From Gallionellaceae bacterium (lineage in GTDB: Bacteria; Pseudomonadota; Gammaproteobacteria; Burkholderiales; Thiobacillaceae), in the NCBI GenBank assembly GCA_028714875.1, contig JAQTLN010000017.1, positions 39,654-103,653 on the forward strand: a DNA stretch of 64,000 nt, given 5' to 3'. Position numbers and translations under genes: made by a program. Below, in pieces: positions 17,455 to 29,696 of the stretch. How positions within the stretch are numbered: position 1 is the first letter of the stretch; every line of letters starts with the position of its first letter. The notes below the pieces were generated by a model. The model saw only the letters and a program-made list of their open reading frames with translations, ran no database searches and was not told the DNA's origin.

Positions 17455-18699
17455 TCAGCCCTCGCCCCGTTCCAGCGCGGAGAGCAGGATGCCGCGCACG
17501 TCGTCGAGCAGGTCGGCGCGCTGTTCCAGGGCCAGTTCGGCGGCGACACTCTCGCGCAATTCCGAGGGCAGCATTTTCAGCAGATCGCGCACTTCATCAG
17601 GCATGGCCAATTCGCCGGCGGCGGCCTGTTCCAGGGTTTCCAGGACGATGCGAGTGAGATCGTCGCGCGCGGCCAGTTCGGCCAGGTTTTGGCGCGGCGT
17701 GGTACGCACTTCCACTTTTTCGATCCAGATGCCGTCCGGTACGCTCTGCGCCTGATTGACGCACTCGGCGCGCAGGCCGGGCAGGTCGCGCTTGAGGAAG
17801 CCGTGCAGATCCGTGGCGCCGATCAGAACGACACGCGCGGCGAGCAAGCGCCCTTCCGAAGTCGCGGCGGCCTCGACCAGGGCCGCGCCGATGCGCGCAT
17901 ACACATCGGCGAGCGCGATTTCATCCGACACGTCCACTTCCAGACGCCCCCAGCGCAGCACGTCGAGGGCGCGGAATTCGGCGTCCCGCACTTCCATATC
18001 GTCGCCCACCGTAACCAGCCGGCAGCCGCGCGCGCCGGGTTCGCGGATGTGGCGGCCCTGGGTGTTGCCGGGGTAGACCACCCACGGCGCCCGCGCCAGC
18101 ACCTGGGGTTGATGCACATGGCCCAGCGCCCAGTATTGGTAGCCCTTGGCGGCCAGATCGGCGAGAGAACACGGTGAGTAGGTGTCGTGACCGGGGGCGC
18201 CGGTGAGACTGGTGTGCAGCAGGCCAATGTTGAACCGCGCCGGCAGCGGCGCCGGGTATTCGAGGGCCAGGTTCTCCGGCACGGCGCGCTGCGGGAAGCC
18301 GCGTCCGTGGATGGTCACCGGCAGGCCGGGCACTTCCTTGCTTTCCGCCGCGCGCGTGGAAAACACCTGCGTGTTGTCCGGCAGGCTGAGGCGCCGGGTC
18401 AGCACCGAGGCGGCATCGTGGTTGCCGGCGATGAGATAGACCGGAATTCCCGCCGCCTTCAGGCGCGCCATCTGCCGGGTGAAGAACAGGCCGGTGCTGA
18501 AATCCTTCCAGTCGCCGTCGTAGACATCGCCGGCCAGGAGCAGGAAATCCACCTTTTCATCCAATGCCAGACGCACCAGATTCTCGAACGCCACCCGCGT
18601 CGCTCCGCGCAGGGCGGCGACCGGCGCGCCGTCATAGGCGTCCAGCCCTTCGAGCGGGCTGTCGATATGAATGTCGGCGGCGTGGAGGAAGCGGAACAA
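17455..18699 (-). CDS. yhaO: YhaO-like DNA exonuclease (Mre11/SbcD-type phosphoesterase)
   Basis: This 414-residue metallophosphoesterase begins MFRFLHAADIHIDSPLEG. The motifs are DIH (metal-binding Asp and His), LLAGDVYDGD, LIAGNHD, LLHTSL and GHVHQPQ, which together make the five phosphoesterase blocks of the Mre11/SbcD group. The C-terminal region (after about residue 250) is the YhaO-type cap. It is the first gene of a two-gene unit with the YhaN-like ATPase 4 bp downstream. The pair is predicted to trim or cut DNA ends in repair. Divergent vapBC starts about 90 bp away. Confidence 0.9.
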   Translation of the reverse strand: MFRFLHAADIHIDSPLEGLDAYDGAPVAALRGATRVAFENLVRLALDEKVDFLLLAGDVYDGDWKDFSTGLFFTRQMARLKAAGIPVYLIAGNHDAASVLTRRLSLPDNTQVFSTRAAESKEVPGLPVTIHGRGFPQRAVPENLALEYPAPLPARFNIGLLHTSLTGAPGHDTYSPCSLADLAAKGYQYWALGHVHQPQVLARAPWVVYPGNTQGRHIREPGARGCRLVTVGDDMEVRDAEFRALDVLRWGRLEVDVSDEIALADVYARIGAALVEAAATSEGRLLAARVVLIGATDLHGFLKRDLPGLRAECVNQAQSVPDGIWIEKVEVRTTPRQNLAELAARDDLTRIVLETLEQAAAGELAMPDEVRDLLKMLPSELRESVAAELALEQRADLLDDVRGILLSALERGEG

Positions 18700-18729
18700 G
18701 GTCGGTTATATATCTCGAAACTCGGCCGC

Positions 18730-18789
18730 TTGTGAGTCATCGCCACTCAACTTATGATGTGTATATATCAACAAACTCATACACATCAT
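18730..18789 (+). promoter_or_regulatory. vapBC promoter with overlapping operator palindrome
   Basis: TTGTGA (18730-18735), a 17-bp spacer and TATGAT (18753-18758) form a good sigma-70 promoter. ATGATGTGTAT (18754-18764) and ATACACATCAT (18779-18789) are perfect 11-bp inverted arms with a 14-bp spacer. The left arm covers the -10 box and the right arm covers the first two bases of the vapB start codon, which fits autorepression by the VapBC complex. Confidence 0.75.
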
Positions 18790-18982
18790 GCGCACCAATA
18801 TCGTGATAGACGACCAACTCATCGCGGACACCCTGCGGGTGACCGGCCTTAAGACCAAGCGCGAAGCGGTGGAACTGGGCCTACGGACCTTGCTGCAACT
18901 GCGCCGGCAGGAGGAAATACGGCGTTTTCGCGGCAAGCTCAACTGGCAAGGTGATCTCGACGCCATGAGGACAGACGCGTGA
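18788..18982 (+). CDS. vapB: VapB-type antitoxin
   Basis: This 64-residue protein of the VapB/ribbon-helix-helix antitoxin family has an N-terminal strand RTNIVIDDQLI followed by TGLKTKREAVELGLRTLLQL, typical of DNA-binding RHH antitoxins. The C-terminal half would wrap the toxin. The start codon is embedded in the right arm of the operator palindrome and lacks a visible ribosome site, so the mRNA leader is short. It overlaps vapC by 4 bp (ATGA). A narrow two-gene module between unrelated genes is consistent with lateral acquisition. Confidence 0.92.
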   Translation: MRTNIVIDDQLIADTLRVTGLKTKREAVELGLRTLLQLRRQEEIRRFRGKLNWQGDLDAMRTDA

Positions 18983-19380
18983 TCATGGTCGATTCGAGTG
19001 TCTGGATCGACTACTTCCGCGGCACGCCGACACCCCAGACAGACAGACTGGACGCGCTGCTCGGCACGGAACCGATCGTGATGGGGGATCTGATTCTGGC
19101 GGAAGTGTTGCAGGGCTTTGCCTCGGAGCGGGACTTCAATCAGGCCTTGAAGCTCATGACGGCGCTGGAGGTGGTGAACCTGGCGGGCAGGGACATCGCC
19201 ATCCAGGCCGCCAGGAATTTCAGGCACTTGCGCGCGCAAGGCGTCACGGTGCGCAAGACCATCGACACCGTGATCGCCACCTATTGCATCGAAAACGACG
19301 TGCCCCTGCTTTTCAGTGATCGGGACTTCGACCCATTCGTGGATCATCTCGGCCTGATTTCCGCGCTACCGGCAACCTGA
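18979..19380 (+). CDS. vapC: VapC-type PIN-domain ribonuclease toxin
   Basis: This 133-residue PIN nuclease toxin has the catalytic acidic residues visible as Asp in MVDSSVWIDYF, Glu in LAEVLQGF, Asp in KTIDTVIATYC, and SDRDFDPF near the C-terminus. Such toxins cut specific tRNAs or rRNA when released from VapB. The length and the 4-bp overlap with the antitoxin are standard. All active-site residues appear present, so the toxin should be functional. Confidence 0.93.
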   Translation: MIMVDSSVWIDYFRGTPTPQTDRLDALLGTEPIVMGDLILAEVLQGFASERDFNQALKLMTALEVVNLAGRDIAIQAARNFRHLRAQGVTVRKTIDTVIATYCIENDVPLLFSDRDFDPFVDHLGLISALPAT

Positions 19381-19392
19381 ACGCGGCCCAAA

Positions 19393-20841
19393 TCAGAGTA
19401 TCCCCGCCGCGTAATCCGCCAGGCGCGAGCGTTCGCCGCGAGCCAGGGTGATGTGGCCACCGTGCTGCCAGCCCTTGAAGCGGTCCACCACGTAGGTGAT
19501 GCCGGAACTGCCTTCGGTCAGGTAGGGCGTGTCGATCTGCGAGATGTTGCCCAGGCAGACCACCTTGGTGCCGGGACCGGCGCGGGTGATCAGGGTCTTC
19601 ATCTGCTTCGAGGTGAGGTTCTGCGCTTCGTCGATGATCAAAAACTTGTTGATGAAGGTGCGGCCGCGCATGAAGTTGAGCGATTTCACCTTGATGCGGC
19701 TGCGCACCAGATCCTGGGTCGCCGCCCTGCCCCACTCGCCGGCTTCCTCGTCGGGCTTGTTGAGCACGTCCAGGTTGTCTTCCAGGGCGCCCATCCAGGG
19801 CGTCATTTTTTCCTCCTCGGTGCCGGGCAGGAAACCGATGTCCTCTCCCACCGGGATGGTCACGCGGGTCATGATGATTTCGCTGTAGGTCTTGGCTTCG
19901 AGTATCTGGGTTAGGCCGGCGGCGAGGGTGAGCAGGGTCTTGCCAGTGCCGGCCTGCCCGAGCAGGGAAACGAAGTCGATATCCGGGTCCATCAACACGT
20001 TGAGGGCGAAGTTCTGCTCGCGGTTACGCGCGGTGATGCCCCAGACGTTGTTCTTGTGGTGGGAATAATCCTTCACGGTTTCCAGCACGGCGGTCTTGCC
20101 GGTCACTTCGATCACCTTGGCCTGGAACGGGTTGGGGCCTTCCTGCCAGACGAACTCGTTGACCAGGAAGGTGGGCACCAGCGGGCCGCTCAGGCGGTAA
20201 TAGGAGCGGCCGTCCTTCTGCCAGGACTCCATGCCCTTGCCGTGCTTGTCCCAGAAGTCGGCCGGCAGTTCGATCACGCCGCTGTAGAGCAGGTCGCTGT
20301 CTTCCAGCACCTTGTCATTGAAGTAGTCCTCCGCCGGAATCGCCAGCGCGCGCGCCTTGATGCGCATGTTGATGTCTTTCGACACCAGGATGACCTGACG
20401 CTCCGGTTGCGCGCCCTGCAGATGCGCCACCACCCCGAGTATCTGGTTGTCCACCTTGCTGAAAGGCAATACGGCGGTGACGTCGCTGGTGATCGGGTGA
20501 GTCTGCAGGAACAGGCGGCCGGTGGCGGCCTTGTGGCTGTGCTCGGCGAGAGAAATGCCGTCCTGGATATTGAGTTCGGCGGGGCTGACGATTTCTTCCA
20601 GGAAGCGGGTGACCTGGCGGGCATTGCGCGCGACTTCGGTCATGCCCTTCTTGTTGTGGTCGAGTTCCTCCAGGGTCGCCATCGGCAGATAGATGTCGTG
20701 TTCCTGGAAGCGGTAGAGACAGGTGGGGTCATGCAACAGCACATTAGTATCGAGAACGAACAACTTGGTCGCTTGCTTGGCCGCTTTTTTGCTCGTGGCG
20801 GGCTTGCGTGTTTGCTTCGTCGTGCCGGTCTTGCTCACCAT
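19393..20841 (-). CDS. PIN-PhoH family ATPase/nuclease (PhoH2-like)
   Basis: This 482-residue protein has an N-terminal PIN domain (LFVLDTNVLLHDP, residues about 27-160) joined to a PhoH-type ATPase domain. The ATPase has Walker A GQAGTGKTLLTL and a Walker B-like LIIDEAQNLT, followed by GNISQID. PhoH2 proteins act as RNA helicase-nucleases. The ATG at 20841 has GGAGAG upstream, and a basic, Lys-rich leader precedes the PIN core; an upstream in-frame extension lacks support. It lies 29 bp downstream of the peroxiredoxin gene on the same strand, so co-transcription is likely. Confidence 0.92.
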   Translation of the reverse strand: MVSKTGTTKQTRKPATSKKAAKQATKLFVLDTNVLLHDPTCLYRFQEHDIYLPMATLEELDHNKKGMTEVARNARQVTRFLEEIVSPAELNIQDGISLAEHSHKAATGRLFLQTHPITSDVTAVLPFSKVDNQILGVVAHLQGAQPERQVILVSKDINMRIKARALAIPAEDYFNDKVLEDSDLLYSGVIELPADFWDKHGKGMESWQKDGRSYYRLSGPLVPTFLVNEFVWQEGPNPFQAKVIEVTGKTAVLETVKDYSHHKNNVWGITARNREQNFALNVLMDPDIDFVSLLGQAGTGKTLLTLAAGLTQILEAKTYSEIIMTRVTIPVGEDIGFLPGTEEEKMTPWMGALEDNLDVLNKPDEEAGEWGRAATQDLVRSRIKVKSLNFMRGRTFINKFLIIDEAQNLTSKQMKTLITRAGPGTKVVCLGNISQIDTPYLTEGSSGITYVVDRFKGWQHGGHITLARGERSRLADYAAGIL

Positions 20842-20870
20842 CAGGGTCTCTCCAGTTAGCCGTTGGGAAA

Positions 20871-21326
20871 TTACAGGGTACGCACGAATTCCAGCACTTC
20901 CTGAGCATGGCCGGGCACTTTCACGCCACGCCATGCTTTCGCGACCGTGCCGTCCGGCGCGATCACGAAAGTGCTGCGTTCGATGCCGCGCACCTGTTTG
21001 CCATACATGTTTTTCAGTTTCATGACGCCGAACGCTTCACAGGCCAGTTCGTCCGGGTCGGCGATGAGATCGAAGGTAAACGCCTCCTTGGCCTTGAAGC
21101 CCTCATGCGACTTCACACTGTCACGCGAGATACCGAAAACTTCCCAGCCCAGCGCCTGGAACAGCGCATGGAGATCGCGAAAATCCTGGCCCTCGGTGGT
21201 GCAGCCGGACGTGTTGTCCTTGGGATAAAAATAAAGGACGACACCGCGTCCTTTGAAATCACTGAGTTTCACGTTCTTGCCGCCGGTGGCGGCGAGGTCG
21301 AAATCAAGGGCTGCGGGCTGATCCAT
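20871..21326 (-). CDS. bcp: Peroxiredoxin of the PrxQ/Bcp family
   Basis: This 151-residue thiol peroxidase has the peroxidatic Cys in YPKDNTSGCTTEGQDFRD. The classic PrxQ resolving Cys five residues later is replaced (Gln-Asp), but a Cys in DELACEAFGV sits where alternative resolving cysteines of other Bcp proteins are found. It probably reduces H2O2 and organic peroxides using thioredoxin. The Arg in ERSTFVIAPDG is the conserved active-site Arg. It precedes the PIN-PhoH gene on the same strand. Confidence 0.94.
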   Translation of the reverse strand: MDQPAALDFDLAATGGKNVKLSDFKGRGVVLYFYPKDNTSGCTTEGQDFRDLHALFQALGWEVFGISRDSVKSHEGFKAKEAFTFDLIADPDELACEAFGVMKLKNMYGKQVRGIERSTFVIAPDGTVAKAWRGVKVPGHAQEVLEFVRTL

Positions 21327-21543
21327 CGGGTTCTCTTGGGAAGAAGGATGAAGCCATTATCCGGAGGCGCTGGAGGTGGAGCAACTCAAGAAAACGCTGA
21401 CTTGCGCGCTTCGATCAGACTACCCAGGAAGCCCATGTAGGAGCGTCCGCTTGCGGCGCGGACCACCGTCGCCCGCCAGGGTGAACGCCGCATGTGGCGG
21501 GACGCTATCCAGACGCCTTGTGAAGCCGATACACTCGCGCCCC

Positions 21544-21774
21544 ATGTGCCTCGCCATCCCCATGCGGATTCAATCCATTGACGGTTTAACCGCGCGTTGT
21601 GAAGCGAAGGGCGTGCTGCGCGACGTCTCGCTCTACCTGTTGCAGGATGAGCCTCCGCTGGTTGGCGACTACGTCATGATCAGCCTGGGCAACGCCATCC
21701 AGAAAGTCAGCGAGACGGATGCCCGCCTGGCCTGGGAACTGTTCGATCAGATCCTCGCCGAGATTGGCAACTGA
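21544..21774 (+). CDS. hypC: HypC-type hydrogenase assembly chaperone, isolated copy
   Basis: This 76-residue protein begins MCLAIPMRI, with the essential Cys2 of the HypC/HybG family, and ends at the typical family length. HypC shuttles the iron with its CN and CO ligands from HypD to the large subunit. It stands alone, without hypA, B, D, E or F nearby, about 17 kb from the hup operon. It is more HypC-like than the HupF copy at the left edge. A TACACT -10-like box lies only about 9 bp before the ATG, so the leader must be very short. Confidence 0.9.
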   Translation: MCLAIPMRIQSIDGLTARCEAKGVLRDVSLYLLQDEPPLVGDYVMISLGNAIQKVSETDARLAWELFDQILAEIGN

Positions 21775-21812
21775 GCGGTTCACATGGCGGCACAGGTGCC
21801 GGCGATGGCACC

Positions 21813-21912
21813 TTCCCCCTTTTTCAAAGGGGGAGTGAGGGGGATTTAGCGACGTTTGCCTGAGCAGCCGTCTCAGAAATCTTCCCCTACCCCCCCTTGC
21901 AAAAGGGGGGAG
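21813..21912. repeat. C/G-run palindromic element between hypC and ccoI
   Basis: Outer arms CCCCCTTTTT...AAAGGGGGA and CCCCCCTTGCAAAAGGGGGG surround the centre TTTGCCTGAGCAGCCGTCTC. The centre is almost the same as that of the copy inside yhaN (14903-15003). Confidence 0.85.
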
Positions 21913-21979
21913 TTGGCGCGGCCACGTTCACCTCGATTTCAACGCCCAACGCGCACAGAGCCTAATAGAATCCCGCGCC

Positions 21980-24406
<2,427 letters not shown>

Positions 24407-24456
24407 CCAAACACAAGCCCGCACGAGGGCATGGATAGCTGTCCAGTCCCGCCTGT

Positions 24457-25455
24457 TCACATAACCAGACTGCGTGTAAGTGAAAATCGGGATAACAAAT
24501 AGGCAAAGGAAACGGAACAAAAATAAATAGCCGCCACAAAAGCGGCAATACCGGGGCCGGTATTCCATATCGACAGCGATGAAAGGAATTGATCGAACAA
24601 AGGGTGCACCACGTATACACCCAAGGTAAAGCGGCCCAGCATGGGCAACCACGTACTCTGTCCCAGAGCCGGATTGGCAAGGCAATATATCAAGCCACCG
24701 ACAGCCATCAGCAACGATCCCGCGCCAAAGGAAACGACAATATTCATGTCGTCGTAGCCGAATACGACTACCAGGGCGGCATTGATAACCAGGCCAAGGA
24801 AAGCCAGCGCCATTCCCAGATCAGCACGATACTGACCCTTGGCGCTATTGGAACTCAAATGGAGGCCTATTGCACAGGAAATTATAGAAAAAACGTAATT
24901 AACTCCATACCAACCGAAAAACAGGACATCGATCAAATAGAGAATGGCCGCCAACCAGAATAAATGACGTTCGAACTTGAAGACGATAGACAAGGATACC
25001 GCCAGAAGACCCAGCGCGAGCGCGGGAATGAACCAGAGGTGATACATCCCGCCGTCAACAAGAAAACCAAGGAAATTATTGGTCACGGGGGCAAGGGCAC
25101 GCTGATATAAGGCCATGAGCTCCCAGTACAAGGACTGGGTGGAATTTGCATTGGCCACAAGATGAATAAGTGCCGGCAGATTGAGGAGATAGAACAGTGC
25201 CCAGAAAAGATACACCAGCAACAGCCGTTTTATATATTTCGTCAGCACAGCATACATATCGGCTGTGTTGCGAAGCTTGAGTGCAAGAAAATAGGCGGAT
25301 GCCAAAAAAAAGAAAGGGACCGAGAACCGCCAGACTGTACGAAATACGATGAATACATCAGATTCCGACCCCGTCGGCTTCAATGCATCGATATGCAGCA
25401 GGATAACGGCAATAATTGCGACCACCCGGATCGTATCAATACTGTATATACGCAT
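24457..25455 (-). CDS. Acyltransferase 3 family membrane protein
   Basis: This multi-pass protein of about 332 residues starts RIYSIDTIRVVAIIAVILLHI, the family opening in which Arg and the helix-1 His are conserved. It has about ten hydrophobic segments and a C-terminal MLGRFTLGVYVVHPLFD, again typical (OafA/WecH-like). Such enzymes O-acetylate or O-acylate surface sugars; the substrate cannot be told here. The ATG at 25455 fits the family start, and a GTG at 25482 is an alternative. No clear ribosome site is seen for either. Base composition is clearly more A+T-rich than the flanking genes, which suggests recent acquisition. Confidence 0.85.
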   Translation of the reverse strand: MRIYSIDTIRVVAIIAVILLHIDALKPTGSESDVFIVFRTVWRFSVPFFFLASAYFLALKLRNTADMYAVLTKYIKRLLLVYLFWALFYLLNLPALIHLVANANSTQSLYWELMALYQRALAPVTNNFLGFLVDGGMYHLWFIPALALGLLAVSLSIVFKFERHLFWLAAILYLIDVLFFGWYGVNYVFSIISCAIGLHLSSNSAKGQYRADLGMALAFLGLVINAALVVVFGYDDMNIVVSFGAGSLLMAVGGLIYCLANPALGQSTWLPMLGRFTLGVYVVHPLFDQFLSSLSIWNTGPGIAAFVAAIYFCSVSFAYLLSRFSLTRSLVM

Positions 25456-25566
25456 ACTGATAAGAGAAACAATTGGTGACACAATATTCGGCCGTTACGC
25501 CGACGGCGCCCGGTTGATGCATTGCAACGTCCTGGTTGTCCAGTCCCGGCTGTATATAAAACCCGA

Positions 25567-28500
25567 TCACCCCACCCACTTCCGCGCATTCCTGAACAAG
25601 CGTAGCCATGGGCCATCTTCCCGCCAGTCGTCGGGTTTCCAGGAGTGTTGTACGGCGCGGAAGACGCGTTCCGGGTGCGGCATCATGATGGTGAAGCGGC
25701 CGTCGGGGGTGGTGAGGCCGGTGATGCCTTTGGGGGAGCCGTTAGGGTTCTGCGGGTAGGTTTCGGTCTTGCGGCCGCGATTGTCGACGTATCTGAGGCA
25801 GATTTCGGCGTCGCGGCGTTGTGCCTTGCTGTCGAACACCGCCCTGCCCTCGCCGTGGGCGACGACGATGGGCATGCGGGAGCCGGCCATGCCGTCGAAC
25901 AGGATGGAGGGGGTTTTCGGGACTTCAACCATGACGAAGCGGGCTTCGAACTGTTCCGAGACGTTGCGTTCGAAGCGCGGCCAGTGTTCGGCGCCGGGGA
26001 TGATGTCTTTCAGGCGGCTCATCATCTGGCAGCCGTTGCATACGCCCAGTGCGAAGCTGTCTTCGCGCTCGAAGTAGGCCTGGAATTCGTCGCGGGCGCG
26101 GGCGTTGTGCAGGATGGACGCGGCCCAGCCGCCACCGGCGCCGAGCACGTCGCCGTAGGAGAAGCCGCCGCAAGCCGCCAGGCCCTTGAAGTTCTTGAGT
26201 TTCACCCGGCCGGCGAGGATGTCACTCATGTGCACGTCCACCGGGGCGAAGCCGGCGCGGGCGAAGGCGGCGGCCATTTCCACCTCGCCGTTGACGCCCT
26301 GCTCGCGCAGGATGGCGATCTTGGGCTGGGCTGTTTTAGAACCCCTCCCCTTGCGGGGAGGGGGAACTGAGGTAGCGATAGCAACCGGCTTAGATGAAGC
26401 CGCCGTTGTTCCCTCTCCCCCGGGGAGGGAGGGGAGTGTGATGTCTTCATTCAAATCAAACGTCAGCTTGGCGTGTAGTCCTGGGTTCTTCTTCGCGGCC
26501 AGTCCTTCAAATTCTTCCCGCGCGCACTCCGGGTTATCGCGTAGCGCCTGCATGCGATAGCTGGTTTCAGCCCAGGCGCTGAGCAGATCGGCGCGGGCTT
26601 CGTCGAACACAGCGACGCTTTCACGCAGGATGCGGATGTGATCCGTTTTGTTGGTGCTGCCGACGATGAAGAACTCGTCGCGCATGCCGGCTTCCATGCA
26701 GGCGTCCGTGACCGCTTTGGTATCGCCGCGGCGTACCTGGATCACCGCGCCCAGTTCTTCGTTGAACAGGATGCCGAACAGACGGCTGGTGTAGGGCTCG
26801 TGCGGGTCGGGAGCGTCTTCCACGTCATTCATGATGTCTTCGTGGATGCGGTGGTATCTCAATTCATCCACATCGAGATCGACGCCACAGCGGCCGGCGA
26901 AGGCCATTTCACAGAGGGTGGTGAACAGGCCGCCATCGCCGCGATCATGGTAGGCGAGCAGTTTGCCTTCAAGGTTGAGTTTCTGGATCAGGGCGAAGAA
27001 TGTCTTGAGACGTGCCGGCTCTTCGAGGTCCGGGCAGGTGTCGCCCAGTTCGCCGTAGACCTGGCCGAGGATGGAGCCGCCCAGACGGTTCTGGCCGTGC
27101 CCGAGGTCGAGCAGTATCAAATCGGTTTCGCCGCAATCGGTTCTGAGTTGCGGCGTGAGGGTACGGCGCGCGTCCGGGCTGGGGGCGAAGGCGGTGATGA
27201 TGAGGGAGAGTGGCGACACCACGGCTTTGTCTTCCCAGCGACTTGCCATGGACATGGAGTCCTTGCCCACGGGAATGCTGATGCCGAGTTCCGGGCACAG
27301 TTCCTTGCCCACGGCGCGCACGGTGTCGAACAGGGCTGCATCCTCGCCGGGCTGGCCGGCGGCGGCCATCCAGTTGGCGGACAGGCGAATATCGGCGATG
27401 TCGTTCACCGCCGCCGCCGCCAGGTTGGTGATGGCCTCGCCCACCGCCATGCGGCCGGAGGCGGCGGGATTGATGAGGGCGATGGGGCTGCGTTCGCCCA
27501 TCGCCATCGCCTCGCCGAGATGGGTTTCGTAACCCATCGTGGTCACCGCCACGTCCGCCACCGGTATCTGCCAGGGGCCGACGAACTGGTCGCGCGCGGT
27601 ATAGCCGCCCACGGTACGGTCACCGATGGTGATGAGGAAGGACTTGCCGGCCACGGTCGGGTGGCGCAGCACGCGGTAGGCGACTTCGTTCAGGTTGAGG
27701 CCTCCGGCGGTGAAAGGCCTGAGCGTGGCGACCTGATGCTGCACGTCGCGGGTCATGCGCGGCGGTTTGCCAAGCAGGACGTCCATTTCCATATCGACCG
27801 CGTTGTTGCCGAAATGGCGGTCAGTCACCGTCAGTTGCCCATCATCGGTGGCGGTTCCGACCACCGCGTAGGGGCAGCGCTCGCGTTCGCACAGTTGCTT
27901 GAACAGCGGCAGGCTTGCCGGGGCGATGGCCAGCACATAGCGTTCCTGCGCCTCGTTGCACCAGATTTCGCGCGGGCTCATGCCCGGCTCCAGGCTGGGC
28001 ACATCGCGCAGTTCGAATTTCGCGCCGAGGCCGGCGCCGTGCGCCAGTTCCGGCATGGCGTTGGAGATGCCGCCGGCGCCCACGTCATGCACGGAGAGGA
28101 TCGGGTTGTCCTCGCCCATCTGCCAGCAGCGATCGATGACTTCCTGCGCGCGGCGCTGGATTTCCGGGTTGCCGCGTTGCACGGAATCGAAGTCCAGTGC
28201 TTCGGCATTGCTGCCGGCGCCCATGCTGGAGGCGGCGCCGCCACCGAGGCCGATCAGCAGGCCCGGCCCGCCCAACTGGATCAACAGGGTGCCGGCCTGG
28301 AACATCAGCTTGTTGATGTGGCGTTCCTGGATGTTGCCGAGGCCGCCGGCCAGCATGATCGGCTTGTGATAGCCGCGCATGCGGCCATCCGGGGTTTTTA
28401 GTTCGAACGCGCGGAAGTAGCCGGTGAGGTTGGGACGGCCGAATTCGTTATTGAAGGCGGCGGCGCCGATCGGGCCGTCGATCATGATCTGCAAGGGTGA

Positions 28501-29574
28501 AACGATGCGACCGGGGCGGCCGTACTCGTGTTCCCAGGGTTGCTTGAAGCCGGGAATGTGCAGGTTGGATACGGTGAAACCGCACAGGCCGGCCTTGGGC
28601 TTGGAGCCCTGGCCCACCGCGCCCTCGTCGCGAATCTCGCCGCCGGAGCCGGTGGCCGCGCCGGCGAACGGGGCGATGGCGGTGGGATGGTTGTGGGTTT
28701 CCACCTTCATCAGGATGTGGGTGGGTTCGAGCTGGAAACGGTAGACGTGCTTCTGGTCCGGGTAGAAACGGCCGATGGTCGCGCCGGCGATCACCGAGGC
28801 GTTGTCGCCATAGGCCGACAGGGTGCCTTCGGGGCGCACGCTGTGGGTGTGGCGGATCATTCCGAACAGTGATTCCGTCTGCTTCTCGCCGTCAATCACC
28901 CATTCCGCGTTGAATATCTTGTGGCGGCAGTGCTCGGAGTTGGCCTGCGCGAACATCATCAATTCCACATCGGTGGGATTGCGCTTCACCCGCTTGAAGT
29001 TGCTGACCAGATAGTCGATCTCGTCCGGCGACAGGGCCAGGCCCAGATCCAGGTTGGCCTGTTGCAGCGCTTTTTTTCCGCCTCTGAGGATATTCACCGT
29101 GGCCAGCGGTTGCGGGGCGACGTGGTGGAACAGCTTTTCCGCGTCGCGTTCATCGAACAGCACGCTCTCGGTCATGCGGTCGTGCAGGTGCGGAAGCGCG
29201 GCTCGCGCCACTTCGGCCTTCACCGGCCTGCCCTTCTTGTTCAGCAGGCGCCAGGCGACCCCGTGCTCGATGCGCTTAACCGCGCTCAAACCGCAATTGG
29301 CGGCGATGTCCGTGGCCTTGGACGACCAGGGTGATACGGTGCCCAGGCGGGGAGTAACCAGAATGCACTCGCCCTCGGCCTGGCGCGGATCGGCATGCAG
29401 CAACTCGCCGAGGAAATCGAGATCGTCGGGGTTCAGTTCCGCGTCGAGTTCGACGAAGTAGCGCTGTTCCGCCTGTACCTCGGCAACGCCCAACGACCCG
29501 ATGGCCTCCAGCAATTTGTTGATACGGAATTCGGAGAGGGCGGAACCGCCCTTGAGGAACAGGACGCGGGACAT
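25567..29574 (-). CDS. purL: Phosphoribosylformylglycinamidine synthase (single-chain)
   Basis: This 1335-residue enzyme catalyses the fourth step of purine synthesis (FGAR + Gln + ATP to FGAM). It has an N-terminal PurS-like part, synthetase halves with [12 protein letters not shown] and SVHDVGAGG, and a C-terminal glutaminase domain ([12 protein letters not shown] with the catalytic Cys, and MPHPERVFR). All key motifs are intact. Between the synthetase and glutaminase domains (about residues 1047-1079) there is an insert encoded by a palindromic element that keeps the frame. It is probably monocistronic. Confidence 0.97.
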   Translation of the reverse strand: MSRVLFLKGGSALSEFRINKLLEAIGSLGVAEVQAEQRYFVELDAELNPDDLDFLGELLHADPRQAEGECILVTPRLGTVSPWSSKATDIAANCGLSAVKRIEHGVAWRLLNKKGRPVKAEVARAALPHLHDRMTESVLFDERDAEKLFHHVAPQPLATVNILRGGKKALQQANLDLGLALSPDEIDYLVSNFKRVKRNPTDVELMMFAQANSEHCRHKIFNAEWVIDGEKQTESLFGMIRHTHSVRPEGTLSAYGDNASVIAGATIGRFYPDQKHVYRFQLEPTHILMKVETHNHPTAIAPFAGAATGSGGEIRDEGAVGQGSKPKAGLCGFTVSNLHIPGFKQPWEHEYGRPGRIVSPLQIMIDGPIGAAAFNNEFGRPNLTGYFRAFELKTPDGRMRGYHKPIMLAGGLGNIQERHINKLMFQAGTLLIQLGGPGLLIGLGGGAASSMGAGSNAEALDFDSVQRGNPEIQRRAQEVIDRCWQMGEDNPILSVHDVGAGGISNAMPELAHGAGLGAKFELRDVPSLEPGMSPREIWCNEAQERYVLAIAPASLPLFKQLCERERCPYAVVGTATDDGQLTVTDRHFGNNAVDMEMDVLLGKPPRMTRDVQHQVATLRPFTAGGLNLNEVAYRVLRHPTVAGKSFLITIGDRTVGGYTARDQFVGPWQIPVADVAVTTMGYETHLGEAMAMGERSPIALINPAASGRMAVGEAITNLAAAAVNDIADIRLSANWMAAAGQPGEDAALFDTVRAVGKELCPELGISIPVGKDSMSMASRWEDKAVVSPLSLIITAFAPSPDARRTLTPQLRTDCGETDLILLDLGHGQNRLGGSILGQVYGELGDTCPDLEEPARLKTFFALIQKLNLEGKLLAYHDRGDGGLFTTLCEMAFAGRCGVDLDVDELRYHRIHEDIMNDVEDAPDPHEPYTSRLFGILFNEELGAVIQVRRGDTKAVTDACMEAGMRDEFFIVGSTNKTDHIRILRESVAVFDEARADLLSAWAETSYRMQALRDNPECAREEFEGLAAKKNPGLHAKLTFDLNEDITLPSLPGGEGTTAASSKPVAIATSVPPPRKGRGSKTAQPKIAILREQGVNGEVEMAAAFARAGFAPVDVHMSDILAGRVKLKNFKGLAACGGFSYGDVLGAGGGWAASILHNARARDEFQAYFEREDSFALGVCNGCQMMSRLKDIIPGAEHWPRFERNVSEQFEARFVMVEVPKTPSILFDGMAGSRMPIVVAHGEGRAVFDSKAQRRDAEICLRYVDNRGRKTETYPQNPNGSPKGITGLTTPDGRFTIMMPHPERVFRAVQHSWKPDDWREDGPWLRLFRNARKWVG
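26340..26436. repeat. Palindromic element inserted in frame inside purL
   Basis: Ends AACCCCTCCCCTTGCGGGGA and CCCTCTCCCCCGGGGAGGGA are hairpins that are also inverted relative to each other. The family differs from the main C/G-run element (CCTCCCC instead of CCCCCCTTT). It encodes a Gly/Pro/Ser/Lys-rich linker ahead of the glutaminase domain. Confidence 0.85.
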
Positions 29575-29696
29575 GGGGCCGGGCTCTGATACAAGAAAAC
29601 GCGGATTTTAGCTTGAAACCACGTGCCGATTTCCGTGGGTCGGGTTAGCGGTTTATCGCGTCATCATCCCCGAATGGGGAAACCCGACATTGTCAC

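Noticed and set aside
26638..28401. A 587-codon plus-strand frame antisense to purL
   Set aside because: PurL motifs on the minus strand are complete; the His/Gly/Ala-rich antisense frame has no family features.
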